A stretch of 64,000 bases of DNA from Achromobacter veterisilvae (GCF_900496975.1 NZ_UFQC01000020.1:1-64000); one strand, 5' to 3'. Counted from the first letter of the stretch, positions 24,679 through 34,128 are shown. Translations and numbers: made by a program. Notes: a model not told the origin generated them from the sequence alone.

Positions 24679-26025
24679 ATGGACAGGCCAGCCGTGCGAC
24701 AGTTCGACTACATTGCCGAGATGATGGAGCTGGCGCTCCAGGACACGCCGACCCTGCGCATCAAAGGGCGGGTCACGCAGGTGATCGGCACCATCATCAA
24801 GGCCGTGGTGCCGACGGTGAAAGTGGGAGAGGTCTGCATCCTGCGCAATCCCGGCGAGGATTTCGAGATGAAGGGCGAGGTGGTGGGCTTTGCGCGCGAC
24901 GCGGCGCTGCTCACGCCGATCGGCGACATGTACGGCATCTCCTCCGCCACCGAAGTCATCCCCACCGGCCGCGCGCACATGGTGCCGGTCGGCCCCGGCC
25001 TGCTGGGGCGGGTGCTGGACGGCCTGGGCCGCCCGCTGGACGAGGCGGAACTCGGCCCGCTGGAAGCCAGCAAGTTCTATCCCGTGTTCGCCGAAGCGCC
25101 CGACCCCCTGAAGCGCCGCATCATCGCCGACCCGCTGGAACTGGGCGTGCGGGCGCTGGACGGCGTGCTGACTTGCGGCGAAGGCCAGCGCATGGGCATC
25201 TTCGCGGCCGCGGGCGGCGGCAAGTCCACCCTGATGGGCATGCTGGTCAAGGGCGCCGACGTGGACGTCACCGTGGTGGCGCTGATCGGCGAACGGGGCC
25301 GCGAGGTGCGCGAGTTCCTGGAGCACGAACTGGGCCGCGAAGGCCGGCGCAAGAGCGTCATCGTGTGCGCCACCAGCGACAAGTCCTCGATGGAGCGCGC
25401 CAAGGCGGCGTACGTGGCCACCGCCATCGCCGAGTATTTCCGCGACCAGGGCAAGCGCGTGCTGTTCCTGATGGATTCCGTGACCCGCTTCGCGCGCGCC
25501 CAGCGCGAGATCGGCCTGGCCGCCGGCGAGCCGCCCACCCGCCGCGGCTATCCGCCGTCGGTCTTCGCGACCCTGCCCAAGCTGATGGAGCGCGCGGGCA
25601 TGAACGAGCACGGATCGATCACGGCGCTCTATACCGTGCTGGTGGAGGGCGACGACATGACCGAGCCCATCGCCGACGAGACCCGGTCGATCCTGGACGG
25701 CCACATCGTGCTGTCGCGCAAGCTGGGCGCGGCCAACCACTATCCGGCCATCGACGTGCTGGCCTCCGCCAGCCGCGTGATGAACGCGGTGATCACGCCC
25801 GAGCACAAGCGGGCCGCGGGCCGCTTGCGCGAACTGATGGCCAAGTACCAGGAAGTGGAGCTGCTGGTGAAGATCGGCGAATACAAGCGGGGCGGCGACG
25901 CCGTCACCGACGAGGCCATCGACAAGATCGGCGCGATCAATACCTTCCTGCGCCAGCGCACCGACGAACGCGCGACCCTGCCCGAGGCCCTGGCGCGCAT
26001 GACCGAAATCGTGGGGGCGCAATGA
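24679..26025 (+). CDS. bscN: Type III secretion ATPase
   Basis: The 448-residue FliI/YscN/F1-beta-type ATPase has Walker [10 protein letters not shown] (K182) and Walker B RVLFLMDS (D266). It also has [10 protein letters not shown] and the signature [21 protein letters not shown] hexamer at the base of the injectosome strips chaperones and unfolds substrates. It overlaps bscO as ATGA. Confidence 0.96.
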   Translation: MDRPAVRQFDYIAEMMELALQDTPTLRIKGRVTQVIGTIIKAVVPTVKVGEVCILRNPGEDFEMKGEVVGFARDAALLTPIGDMYGISSATEVIPTGRAHMVPVGPGLLGRVLDGLGRPLDEAELGPLEASKFYPVFAEAPDPLKRRIIADPLELGVRALDGVLTCGEGQRMGIFAAAGGGKSTLMGMLVKGADVDVTVVALIGERGREVREFLEHELGREGRRKSVIVCATSDKSSMERAKAAYVATAIAEYFRDQGKRVLFLMDSVTRFARAQREIGLAAGEPPTRRGYPPSVFATLPKLMERAGMNEHGSITALYTVLVEGDDMTEPIADETRSILDGHIVLSRKLGAANHYPAIDVLASASRVMNAVITPEHKRAAGRLRELMAKYQEVELLVKIGEYKRGGDAVTDEAIDKIGAINTFLRQRTDERATLPEALARMTEIVGAQ

Positions 26026-26528
26026 GCGTGTTCGACGAACTGCTGGCCATCAAGCGCTTTCGCGAAGGCCAGGCCGAGATCGCGGTGTCGCGCCAGCGCC
26101 TGCGCCATGCCGAGGCCGACGCGGCCCGGCGCGATTCCGAGGCTGCGCTGGCGTCGTACCGGGACGATGCCGTCCGGCGCGAGCGGGCGCTGTACAGCGA
26201 CCTGTGCAGCCGCGTGGTCCGCGTGCGCGAGATCGAGACCGTCCTGCAGGACGTGGCCGGGCTGCGCGAAGGCGAGCGCCAGCGCGAACAGGCGGTGGAG
26301 ACCGCCGAGCGCCGCCTGGAAGAGGAAAGCCAGGCGCTCGCGGCCAGCCGCCAGCAGCACCGGCAGGCCGCGCGGCTGACGGGCAAGTTCGTGGAACTGG
26401 CGCGCATCCACCTGGACGAGCACCTGAAGGCGCTGGAGCAGAAGGAAGACCTCGAAATGGAAGAGGCCGCCTCGGTTTCGCGCGACCGCGAAGACTGGGA
26501 GCAGCACGAGGAGTTCGAACCCGCATGA
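26022..26528 (+). CDS. bscO: ATPase stalk protein (SctO/FliJ-like)
   Basis: The 168-residue, almost entirely coiled-coil protein is rich in Arg and Glu ([20 protein letters not shown]...), as expected for YscO/FliJ, which inserts into the ATPase ring and contacts the export gate. The ATG at 26022 overlaps the bscN stop; the longer open frame to the left is a shadow of bscN. It overlaps bscP by 4 nt. Confidence 0.85.
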   Translation: MSVFDELLAIKRFREGQAEIAVSRQRLRHAEADAARRDSEAALASYRDDAVRRERALYSDLCSRVVRVREIETVLQDVAGLREGERQREQAVETAERRLEEESQALAASRQQHRQAARLTGKFVELARIHLDEHLKALEQKEDLEMEEAASVSRDREDWEQHEEFEPA

Positions 26529-27082
26529 GCATGGACCGACGCATCGGGCTGGAAACGGCCATTCCCCAGGGGACCGGGACGCTGTCGAATTCCGACGGCC
26601 ACGCCGCGGGACGCCAGGCCAGCGACGCCGACCGCCAGGCCTTCGAACAGGCCATGGCGCAGGGCGAACCGGAGGCGGCTCCCGAGCCGGCATCCGCGCC
26701 TTCGCCGTTCTCGCTGTTCGGCGCGGCCGCCGCCGCGCCGCAGGCCGGCACACACGCGCAGGCGCTGGCCCGGGCCTTGAGCGACACCGCCGAACAGTTG
26801 CTGGTGGCCGACGGCAGCGGCGGCCGGCGGCAGGTCCGCGTGGAATTGAAGGACGACGTGCTGCCCGGCGTCAGCGTGTCGGTCTATGAAGAGGAAGGCC
26901 GCTGCGTGGCCGATTTCATCTGCGTCAACGAGCGCTCGCGCGAACGCCTCTGCGCCATGGCGCCCGAACTGGCGGCCCAACTGGCCGATAGCCTGGGCAG
27001 GCCGGCGCGCGTGCGCGTCAGCGCAGACGACCCCGAAGATCCTTGCTTGGCGGAGACCGACGCCGCGGCGCCGGTCCGCTGA
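26525..27082 (+). CDS. bscP: Needle-length/substrate-switch protein (SctP)
   Basis: The 185-residue protein starts MSMDRRIG at 26525, overlapping bscO. The N-terminal half is low-complexity (Ala, Pro, Ser, Gln); the C-terminal half (RVELKDDVLPGVSVSVYEEE and following) corresponds to the T3S4-type switch domain. SctP proteins measure needle length and switch export from needle to translocators. It is much shorter than Yersinia YscP (over 450), which leaves little length for a ruler. Confidence 0.75.
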   Translation: MSMDRRIGLETAIPQGTGTLSNSDGHAAGRQASDADRQAFEQAMAQGEPEAAPEPASAPSPFSLFGAAAAAPQAGTHAQALARALSDTAEQLLVADGSGGRRQVRVELKDDVLPGVSVSVYEEEGRCVADFICVNERSRERLCAMAPELAAQLADSLGRPARVRVSADDPEDPCLAETDAAAPVR

Positions 27083-27096
27083 CAACCCCTGAACCC

Positions 27097-28176
27097 ATGA
27101 CTGCCCCTACGCATAATCCCTTGTCCTCCTATCCGCTGCCGCGCCTGAGCGGCAACGAAGCGCGCGCGCGTTCGCTGATCGCGCATCACGGCGCCGACCT
27201 GCGGGTCACGCTCGCGCCGCCGGCCGGCGCGGATGCCCAGCCCGCCACCTGGCGCCTGGAGTTCACCCTGGGCGTGCCGGATGCGCTGCGCCAGTCGGCG
27301 ACCCTGTCGGCCGACCTGGAATGGGCCGGCGCCCGCCTGCGGCTGGGGCTGCCGCCGTCGGCGATCGACGCCTGGCTCGCCGCGCGCCTGCCGGGCATCG
27401 AGCCCGGCGCGGTGCCGGCGCCGCTGGCGGCCACGGCCATCGAAACGCTGCTGGCCGAGGCGATGGCCGCCTTGAACGAGGCGTCGCCGGGCGGTCCCGC
27501 GCGGGTCGTGGGCATGGGGGGCGCGTCCGCGGGCCTGCCCCAGTCCTGGACGGTCGCCGCGCGCAATCCGGCCAATGGCGACACCGTCTACGCCAGCCTG
27601 GACATGGACGGCCTGGGGCTGATGCTGCTGGCCGGCCTGGTCAACCGGGCCGAGCCCGCCGACAACGGCGTCGCGCTGGACGGGGTGCCGGTGCGCGTCG
27701 GCGCGCGCCTGGGCTGGACGGACCTGCCGGCCGCCGACCTGCGCGGCCTGCAGGCGCGCGACACCATCTTCCTGGACCACTACCTGGTCTCGCCGGAAGG
27801 CGAACTATGGCTGGCGGCGGGCGGGCAGGGCCTGCGCGTGCGCCGAGAACAATCCTCATACCTCGTTACCCAAGGCTGGACTTCCCTTATGACCGAGACG
27901 CCTCAACTGCCGGCCGCCGCCGAGCCCGGCGCCAGCGCCCCGTTGGACATGGACGCGATACCCGTGCGGCTGACGTTCGAACTGGGCGAACGCCAACTGA
28001 CCCTGGGCGAACTGCGCCTGCTGCAGCCCGGCGAGACCTTCGACCTGGAGCGTCCGCTCGCGGACGGCCCCGTCATCGTGCGCGCCAACGGCGCGCTGGT
28101 GGGCACGGGCGAACTGGTGGAGATCGACGGCAGGATCGGCGTGACCCTGCGCAGCCTGGGCAAGGCCGGAGCATGA
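27097..28176 (+). CDS. bscQ: Cytoplasmic ring/sorting-platform protein (SctQ)
   Basis: The 359-residue protein has a divergent N-terminal domain and C-terminal SpoA (FliN-like) domains, the last being VRLTFELGERQLTLGELRLL...IVRANGALVGTGELVEIDGR. With BscK and BscL it forms the sorting-platform pods. An in-frame ATG at codon 265 could give a separate C-terminal product. It overlaps bscR by 4 nt. Confidence 0.9.
   Translation: MTAPTHNPLSSYPLPRLSGNEARARSLIAHHGADLRVTLAPPAGADAQPATWRLEFTLGVPDALRQSATLSADLEWAGARLRLGLPPSAIDAWLAARLPGIEPGAVPAPLAATAIETLLAEAMAALNEASPGGPARVVGMGGASAGLPQSWTVAARNPANGDTVYASLDMDGLGLMLLAGLVNRAEPADNGVALDGVPVRVGARLGWTDLPAADLRGLQARDTIFLDHYLVSPEGELWLAAGGQGLRVRREQSSYLVTQGWTSLMTETPQLPAAAEPGASAPLDMDAIPVRLTFELGERQLTLGELRLLQPGETFDLERPLADGPVIVRANGALVGTGELVEIDGRIGVTLRSLGKAGA
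27889..28176 (+). other. Possible internal translation product of bscQ (SctQ-C)
   Basis: An in-frame ATG at 27889 begins MTETPQLPAAAEPG, just before the last SpoA domain, and would give a 95-residue protein. AAGG and TGGA lie 13 and 8 nt upstream. In Yersinia and Salmonella SctQ, a short C-terminal form made from an internal start is part of the platform. Its production here is inferred. Confidence 0.45.
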
Positions 28177-28844
28177 GCGCGTCAGCGGATCCGATCAGCC
28201 TGGCCGTCGTCCTGGCGCTGCTGGCGCTGGTGCCCCTGGCCGCCGTCATGACCACTTCCTTCCTGAAGATCGCGGTGGTGTTGACCCTGGTGCGCAACGC
28301 CCTGGGCGTGCAGCAGGTGCCGCCCAACATGGCGCTCTATGGCCTGGCGCTGATCCTGTCGGCCTATGTGATGGGGCCGGTGGTCATGCAGATCGGCGAC
28401 GAACTGCGGGCGCCGCCGGCCGCCGTGGCGCCAGGCGCGCCGGCGCCGGACCGGCTGGAAGGCATCATGGACGCGGTGGCGCGCGGCGCCGAGCCCATGC
28501 GCGGCTTCATGCTGAAGAACAGCAGGCCCGAGCAGCGGGATTTCTTCGTCCGCACGGCGCGCGGGCTGTGGGGCGAGCAGGCCGCGCGCAACCTGAAGGA
28601 AGACGACCTGCTGGTGCTGATCCCGTCTTTCCTCGTGTCCGAGCTGACGGCCGCCTTCCAGATCGGCTTCCTGCTGTACCTGCCCTTCGTCATCATCGAC
28701 CTCATCGTGTCCAACATCCTGCTGGCGATGGGCATGATGATGGTGTCGCCGGTAACCATCTCCATGCCCTTGAAGCTGTTCCTGTTCGTCATGGTCGACG
28801 GCTGGACCCGGCTGATCCAGGGCCTGGTCCTGTCCTACGGCTGA
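28173..28844 (+). CDS. bscR: Export-gate membrane protein SctR
   Basis: The 223-residue FliP/YscR-family protein has four hydrophobic helices and the conserved motifs MTTSFLKIAVVLTLVRNALG and LIPSFLVSELTAAFQIGFLL. With BscS and BscT it forms the helical export pore in the inner membrane. The start overlaps the bscQ stop. Confidence 0.96.
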   Translation: MSASADPISLAVVLALLALVPLAAVMTTSFLKIAVVLTLVRNALGVQQVPPNMALYGLALILSAYVMGPVVMQIGDELRAPPAAVAPGAPAPDRLEGIMDAVARGAEPMRGFMLKNSRPEQRDFFVRTARGLWGEQAARNLKEDDLLVLIPSFLVSELTAAFQIGFLLYLPFVIIDLIVSNILLAMGMMMVSPVTISMPLKLFLFVMVDGWTRLIQGLVLSYG

Positions 28845-28851
28845 GCGCGCC

Positions 28852-29118
28852 ATGGCTACCGTCGATCTCGTTTCGTACATGACCCAGGCGCTGTACCTGG
28901 TGCTGTGGCTGTCGCTGCCGCCGATCGCGGTGGCGGCCATCGTGGGCACCCTGTTCTCGCTGTTCCAGGCCCTGACCCAGATCCAGGAACAGACGCTGTC
29001 GTTCGCGGTGAAGCTGATCGCCGTGTTCGCCACCATCCTGCTCACGGCGCGCTGGCTCAGCGCCGAACTTTACAACTTCACGGTCTCCGTGTTCGACCTC
29101 TTCTACAAAATCCACTGA
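28852..29118 (+). CDS. bscS: Export-gate membrane protein SctS
   Basis: The 88-residue FliQ/YscS-family protein has two membrane helices and the conserved IVGTLFSLFQALTQIQEQTL loop. It is a subunit of the export pore with BscR and BscT; size and order are those of the family. Confidence 0.95.
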   Translation: MATVDLVSYMTQALYLVLWLSLPPIAVAAIVGTLFSLFQALTQIQEQTLSFAVKLIAVFATILLTARWLSAELYNFTVSVFDLFYKIH

Positions 29119-29123
29119 CGCAG

Positions 29124-29924
29124 ATGATCTCCGGCATCACCTACGCTGAGGCAAAAGTCTTCCTGGGCACGCTGGCATTGACGCAGCCCCGGATACTGGC
29201 GCTGTGCGCGATGCTGCCGCTGTTCAACCGCCAGTTGCTGCCGGGCATGCTGCGCTATGCCCTGTGCGCGGCCATCGGCATCGTGCTGGTGCCGGCGCTG
29301 GCGCCGCGCTACGCGGTCATGGACCTGGGCACGGTGGAAATCGCGCTGCTGGTGGTCAAGGAAGTGTTCGTCGGCATGGTCATGGGCTTTCTGGTGGCCA
29401 TTCCGTTCTGGATCTTCGAGGCCGTGGGCTTCGTGGTCGACAACCAGCGCGGGGCCAGCCTGGGCGCCACGATCAATCCGGCCACGGGCAACGATTCGTC
29501 GCCCATGGGGATCCTGTTCAACCAGGCCTTCATGGTGTTCTTCCTGGTGGGCGGGGGCTTCACGCTGATGCTGACCATGCTGTACGACAGTTTCCGGCTG
29601 TGGGACCTGTGGGACTGGGCGCCCACCCTGCGCAGGGAAAGCGTCCCGCTGATGCTGGACCAACTGGGCCGCTTCCTGCGCCTGACGCTGCTGTTCGCCG
29701 CGCCCGCGATCGTGGCCATGTTCCTGGCCGAAGTGGGCCTGGCCCTGGTCAGCCGCTTCGCGCCGCAGTTGCAGGTGTTCTTCCTGGCGATGCCGGTCAA
29801 GAGCGCGCTGGCGCTGCTGGTATTGGTGCTGTACATGAGCACGCTGTTCGAATACGCCGCCGAGGCCACGGGGCAGATCGGTTCGGCCCTGCCGTTCCTC
29901 GACAATCAATGGCGGGCGCCATGA
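29124..29924 (+). CDS. bscT: Export-gate membrane protein SctT
   Basis: The 266-residue FliR/YscT-family protein is highly hydrophobic with about six helices and conserved motifs GFLVAIPFWIFEAVGFVVDN and GNDSSPMGILFNQAF. The ATG at 29124 is the first start consistent with homologues; the longer frame upstream is a shadow of bscS. It overlaps bscU by 4 nt. Confidence 0.93.
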   Translation: MISGITYAEAKVFLGTLALTQPRILALCAMLPLFNRQLLPGMLRYALCAAIGIVLVPALAPRYAVMDLGTVEIALLVVKEVFVGMVMGFLVAIPFWIFEAVGFVVDNQRGASLGATINPATGNDSSPMGILFNQAFMVFFLVGGGFTLMLTMLYDSFRLWDLWDWAPTLRRESVPLMLDQLGRFLRLTLLFAAPAIVAMFLAEVGLALVSRFAPQLQVFFLAMPVKSALALLVLVLYMSTLFEYAAEATGQIGSALPFLDNQWRAP

Positions 29925-30979
29925 GCGGCGAAAAGACAGAGCAGCCAACCGGCAAGAAGCTGCGCGAGGCGCGGGAGAAGGGCGACGTCGCCCACAGCAA
30001 GGACTTCACCCAGACGCTCCTGGTGCTGGCGCTGTTCGGCTACATGCTGGGCAATGCGCACGGCATCATCGAATCGCTGGGCCGGCTGGTCCTGCTTCCG
30101 TCCACGCTGGTGGGCATGCCGTTCGAGCGGGCCTTGCCCGTCGCGCTGGACGCGGCGCTGCGCGAGGCGGTGGCCCTGGTGCTGCCCTTCGTGCTGATCG
30201 TGCTGATCGTCGGCATGTTCTCTGAGTTCCTGCAGGTGGGCGTGCTGCTGGCCTTCGAGAAGCTCAAGCCCTCGGCCAAGAAGCTCGACGTGATGGCCAA
30301 CCTGAAGAACATGTTCTCGAAGAAGAACCTGGTCGAACTGCTGAAGTCCATCGTCAAGATCGCGTTTCTTTCCGTATTGGTGACCCTGGTCGTGCGCGAT
30401 GCTCTGCCGGAGCTGATGGCGGTGCCGCACAGCGGCCTGGCCGGCCTGGAGGCGGGCGTGGGCGGCATGATGCGCACGCTGGTGGTGAACATCGCGTTCG
30501 CCTATGTGGTGATCTCGCTGGCCGACTTCGTCTGGCAGCGCATGCAGTACCGCAAGGGGCTGATGATGAGCAAGGAAGAAATCAAGCAGGAATTCAAGGA
30601 GATGGAGGGCGACCCCCACATCAAGCACAAGCGCAAGCACCTGCACCAGGAAATGGTGATGCAGGGCGCGGTTTCCAGCGCGCGCAAGGCGTCGGTGCTG
30701 GTGACCAACCCCACCCACCTGGCGATCGCCATCTACTACCAGCCCGACGAAACTCCCCTGCCGGTGGTGCTGGCCAAGGGCGAGGGCGCGCTGGCCGAGC
30801 AGATGATGCGGGCCGCGCGCGAGGCGGGCGTGCCCGTGATGCAGAACATTCCGCTGGCGCGCGCGTTGATGGCCGACGCGCAAGCCGACCAATACATCCC
30901 CAGCGAGCTCATCGAGCCCGTCGCCGAAGTGCTGCGGCTGGTGCGCAAGATGGCCGCGAATCCGGAACAGCAACCATGA
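29921..30979 (+). CDS. bscU: Autoproteolytic switch protein SctU
   Basis: The 352-residue FlhB/YscU-family protein begins with the conserved EKTEQPTGKKLREAREKGDV, has four membrane helices and a cytoplasmic domain with the self-cleavage motif NPTH (N263-H266). Cleavage after Asn permits the switch from early to late substrates. It overlaps bscT and bscW as ATGA. Confidence 0.96.
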   Translation: MSGEKTEQPTGKKLREAREKGDVAHSKDFTQTLLVLALFGYMLGNAHGIIESLGRLVLLPSTLVGMPFERALPVALDAALREAVALVLPFVLIVLIVGMFSEFLQVGVLLAFEKLKPSAKKLDVMANLKNMFSKKNLVELLKSIVKIAFLSVLVTLVVRDALPELMAVPHSGLAGLEAGVGGMMRTLVVNIAFAYVVISLADFVWQRMQYRKGLMMSKEEIKQEFKEMEGDPHIKHKRKHLHQEMVMQGAVSSARKASVLVTNPTHLAIAIYYQPDETPLPVVLAKGEGALAEQMMRAAREAGVPVMQNIPLARALMADAQADQYIPSELIEPVAEVLRLVRKMAANPEQQP

Positions 30980-31374
30980 CTTCCGTCCAGCATCCCCTGA
31001 TTTCCGCCTACGCGAGCCGCCACGGCCTGCCGGCGCCCGCCCGCGCCGACGGCCGGCTCACCGTCGTGATCGACGGCACCTACCGCGTCCACCTGCACGC
31101 GGCGCCCGAGGGCTGGCTGGCGCTCACGTGCCGCCTGTGCGCGCTGCCCGAGGAAGGCCCGGCGCGCGACGCGCTGGCGCGCGAAGCCGGCAGGCTGGCC
31201 GCGGGCATGCTGAGCCGCCATGCGGCCGGTTGCGTCGTCGACCCGCAGGGCAGGGCGTTGTGGCTGCAACAGACATTGAGGCCCGACAGCAGCGACCTGG
31301 CGCTGGACGAGGCCTTCGGCGCCTTCGCCAACGCCTTGTCCTTCTGGGCGGGCGCGCTGCGGCGGCTGGCATGA
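30976..31374 (+). CDS. bscW: BscW, small CesT-like type III protein
   Basis: The 132-residue protein (VVIDGTYRVHLHAAPEGWLA, CRLCALPEEGPARDAL) has the alternating pattern of class I chaperones. It overlaps bscU and bscC, so the three are coupled. In Bordetella the gene between bscU and bscC is called bscW. It has no lipobox, so it is not a YscW-type pilotin despite the name. Client unknown. Confidence 0.7.
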   Translation: MTSVQHPLISAYASRHGLPAPARADGRLTVVIDGTYRVHLHAAPEGWLALTCRLCALPEEGPARDALAREAGRLAAGMLSRHAAGCVVDPQGRALWLQQTLRPDSSDLALDEAFGAFANALSFWAGALRRLA

Positions 31375-33323
31375 ACAAGATATCCGGGACTGTTACCCGA
31401 GGAGATAGAGTGTTGAAGCGGATGATTCTGGCGACCGCGCTGTCGCTGGGCCTGGCTGGCGGCGCGCAGGCGGCGCCGAACTGGCCCAATGTGCCCTACA
31501 GCTATTACGCGCGCGACGAAAACCTGCAAACGCTGCTGCGCGAGTTCGCGGGCGGTTTCAGCCTGTCGCTGCAAATGGGGCCCAACGTCGCGGGCACCGT
31601 CAACGGCAAGTTCAACGCCAACACGCCCACGGAATTCCTGGACCGGCTGGGCGGGGTGTACGGCTTCAACTGGTTCGTCTACGCCGGCACGCTTTTCGTC
31701 AGCCGCACGAACGACATGAAGACGCGCTCGGTCAGCGCCATGGGCAGCTCCATCAGCGCCCTGCGCCAGGCCTTGCAGCAGTTGGGCATCCTGGATCCGC
31801 GCTTCGGCTGGGGCGAACTCCCCGACCAGGGCATCGCGCTGGTGTCCGGCCCCCCCGGCTACGTGGACCTGGTCGAACGCACCGTCGCCGCCCTGCCGAT
31901 GGGCGCCGGCGGCCAGCAGGTGGCGGTGTTCCGCCTGAAGCACGCCTCGGTCAACGACCGCACCATCAGCTACCGCGACCAGAAGGTCGTGACGCCCGGC
32001 CTGTCCACCGTGCTGCGCAACCTGATCACGGGCGGCGGCGGCGGGAACAACAATGAATCCCTGGCGGCCATCGCCGCGCCGCTGCGCGAGAATCCGCCCG
32101 CCTTTCCCCAGGTCAACGGCGGCCCCGCGGCCGACAGCGCGCCGACGGTGGCGGCGGCCGGCATGCAGGCTCCGGCCCCGGCCGGCAAGCCCGGCTTGCG
32201 GTTGCGCGAACCGACCGTGCAGGCCGATGCGCGCCTGAACGCGATCATCGTGCAGGACATCCCGGACCGCATTCCCATCTACCGCAGCCTGATCGAACAA
32301 CTGGACCTGCCCAGCACGCTGGTCGAGATCGAGGCGATGATCGTCGACGTGAACTCCGACCTGGTGAACGAACTGGGCGTCAACTGGGGCGCCCGCGCGG
32401 GAACGACCAGCTTCGGCTACGGCAACCTGGCGCTTGCGCCCAGCGGCGGCCTGCCGGTGGACAGCGCGGCGGGACTCTCGCCCGGCACCATCGGCGTCAG
32501 CGTGGGCAGCACGCTGGCGGCGCGCCTGCGCGCCCTGCAGACGAAGGGGCAGGCCAACATCCTGTCGCAGCCGTCCATCCTGACCGCGGACAACCTGGGC
32601 GCCATGATCGACCTGTCCGATACGTTCTATATCCAGACGCGCGGCGAACGGGTGGCGACCGTGACGCCGGTCACGGTGGGCACGTCGCTGCGCGTCACGC
32701 CGCGGCACATCGAATCCCGGGATGGCGCGCGCGTCGAGCTGACCGTGGACATCGAAGACGGCCGCATCCAGGAAGAACGCCAGATCGACAACCTGCCCAC
32801 GGTGCGCAAGAGCAACATCAGCACCCTGGCCGTCGTGGGCAACGACCAGACGCTGCTGATCGGCGGCTACAACAGCAGCCAGAACAGCGAACAGGTCGAC
32901 AAGGTGCCGTTCCTGGGAGACATCCCGGGCCTGGGCATCCTCTTCTCCAACAAGTCCAAGACGGTGCAGCGCCGCGAACGCCTGTTCCTGATCCGGCCCA
33001 GGGTGGTCGCCATCAACGGCGAGGTGGTGGGCACGCCCGGCGGCGCGCTGAACACGGTGCCCATGCTGAACGCGACCTGGAACGGCGGCGACAAGCCCAT
33101 GACGGCGGGCCAGTACCTGGACCTGGCGCAGAGCCAGCGTACCCGCGTGCAGTTCGGGCCGAACGTGGAAGTGCGCGGCAGCGGCGGACCGGTGCGCGCG
33201 TCGGAGTGGCTGCAGACGTCGCCGGCCGCGGAGCCGCTCCTGGAAGGCAAGTCGAACGCCACGCAAGGGCCGGTCATCCAGGTGCAGCCGGTGGCCGCGC
33301 CGGGCACCGGCCGAGCGCCGTAG
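31371..33323 (+). CDS. bscC: Outer-membrane secretin
   Basis: The 650-residue SctC secretin has a signal peptide (LKRMILATALSLGLAGGAQA), N-domains (YYARDENLQTLLREFAGGFS; FLDRLGGVYGFNWFVY) and the secretin core with VPFLGDIPGLGILF and ERLFLIRPRVV. It forms the outer-membrane ring. Two starts are possible: ATG 31371, coupled to bscW, or GTG 31410 with GGAG 5 nt before it, which gives a more normal signal peptide. It is the last gene of the rightward operon and converges on btrS with a 15-bp gap. Confidence 0.94.
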   Translation: MNKISGTVTRGDRVLKRMILATALSLGLAGGAQAAPNWPNVPYSYYARDENLQTLLREFAGGFSLSLQMGPNVAGTVNGKFNANTPTEFLDRLGGVYGFNWFVYAGTLFVSRTNDMKTRSVSAMGSSISALRQALQQLGILDPRFGWGELPDQGIALVSGPPGYVDLVERTVAALPMGAGGQQVAVFRLKHASVNDRTISYRDQKVVTPGLSTVLRNLITGGGGGNNNESLAAIAAPLRENPPAFPQVNGGPAADSAPTVAAAGMQAPAPAGKPGLRLREPTVQADARLNAIIVQDIPDRIPIYRSLIEQLDLPSTLVEIEAMIVDVNSDLVNELGVNWGARAGTTSFGYGNLALAPSGGLPVDSAAGLSPGTIGVSVGSTLAARLRALQTKGQANILSQPSILTADNLGAMIDLSDTFYIQTRGERVATVTPVTVGTSLRVTPRHIESRDGARVELTVDIEDGRIQEERQIDNLPTVRKSNISTLAVVGNDQTLLIGGYNSSQNSEQVDKVPFLGDIPGLGILFSNKSKTVQRRERLFLIRPRVVAINGEVVGTPGGALNTVPMLNATWNGGDKPMTAGQYLDLAQSQRTRVQFGPNVEVRGSGGPVRASEWLQTSPAAEPLLEGKSNATQGPVIQVQPVAAPGTGRAP

Positions 33324-33338
33324 AAGGGAGGGGACGGC

Positions 33339-33950
33339 TCAGCCGTCCAGCCGCAGGCCCTTCTGGGCGAGCTTGTCGCGCAGCGCCGAACGGGCGCGCG
33401 ACAGGCGGCTGCGCACGGTGCCGATGGGCACCGTCAGCAGCGCGGCGGCTTCTTCGTAGGAAATGTCGTCCAGACCGACCATGAGCAGGATGTCGCGCAT
33501 GTTTTCGGGCAGTTCGTCCAGGGATTCCTGCAGCAGCGCCATGGTCTGGTTTTGCTCGAGGACGCGGTCGGGAGAGAGGTCGGAGGAAGCATGCTCTTCC
33601 AGCACGCTATCGCTGACGAAGGAGTGGCGCCGTTCCGGCGCGCGCGACAGGTGGTTGCGGACCAGATTCAGCGCGATGCCATAGAGCCAGGAGGACAACT
33701 GCGATTCGCCGCGGAAGTTGCGGTACGAACGCGCGGCTTCCACGAAGGCCTGCTGGGCCAGGTCCTCGGCCTCGCTGATGTTGCCGATGTGCTTGATGAT
33801 GAAGCGTTGCAGGCGGCTGGAGTGCTCGCGCACCAGGTCCCGCAGCAGGTATTCGTCGCCCGGGTCCCAGCCCGGCCCTTCGCCGTCGGGGCGAATGGGC
33901 GGCATGTCCGCTTCAAGGGAAGCGGGAGTGCTGTCGCTGGGGTGGGTCAT
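33339..33950 (-). CDS. btrS: ECF-type sigma factor of the T3SS regulon
   Basis: The 203-residue protein has sigma region 2 (EAEDLAQQAFVEAARSYRNF; SSWLYGIALNLVRNHL) and region 4 (LDDISYEEAAALLTVPIGTV, RSRLSRARSALRDKL). It is the BtrS/BrpL factor that in Bordetella turns on the bsc genes and resembles HrpL. It directs RNA polymerase to the GGAACY-N16-TAC sites proposed here, by inference. Activity in Bordetella is set by the BtrU/V/W switch and by the anti-sigma BtrA (BspR), whose gene is just upstream. Confidence 0.92.
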   Translation of the reverse strand: MTHPSDSTPASLEADMPPIRPDGEGPGWDPGDEYLLRDLVREHSSRLQRFIIKHIGNISEAEDLAQQAFVEAARSYRNFRGESQLSSWLYGIALNLVRNHLSRAPERRHSFVSDSVLEEHASSDLSPDRVLEQNQTMALLQESLDELPENMRDILLMVGLDDISYEEAAALLTVPIGTVRSRLSRARSALRDKLAQKGLRLDG

Positions 33951-33994
33951 GGGGCAGGCGAAAAGAAACGTGTCTCAAGCTACAAGTTACTACC

Positions 33995-34052
33995 GCGATA
34001 AGGAATTATCGCAGCTTAACTCCGTCACAATATTTCGAAAATCGAAATATTG
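33995..34052. promoter_or_regulatory. AT-rich control region of btrS with two perfect inverted repeats
   Basis: GCGATAA-ggaa-TTATCGC lies at 33995-34012, and CAATATTTCGA-aaa-TCGAAATATTG (11-bp arms) at 34028-34052. Both sit within 105 bp upstream of the btrS start, in a patch far richer in AT than its surroundings. The TTTCGAA...TTCGAAA core recalls inverted BvgA heptads (TTTCCTA-like), and BvgA controls btrS in Bordetella, but the match is loose. Confidence 0.55.
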
Positions 34053-34128
34053 ATCCAAAATCGGGGTTTATCCGGGTACAGATGTAAAAACAAGTAAGCG
34101 GCGCCGATCAGGTTCCGCCAGGCGGAAA

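Noticed and set aside
34094..34116. GGAACC followed by TAC upstream of btrS on the minus strand
   Set aside because: The spacer is 14 nt, not the 16 nt shared by the four other sites, and it overlaps the hairpin at the 3' end of btrA; kept out of the motif set.
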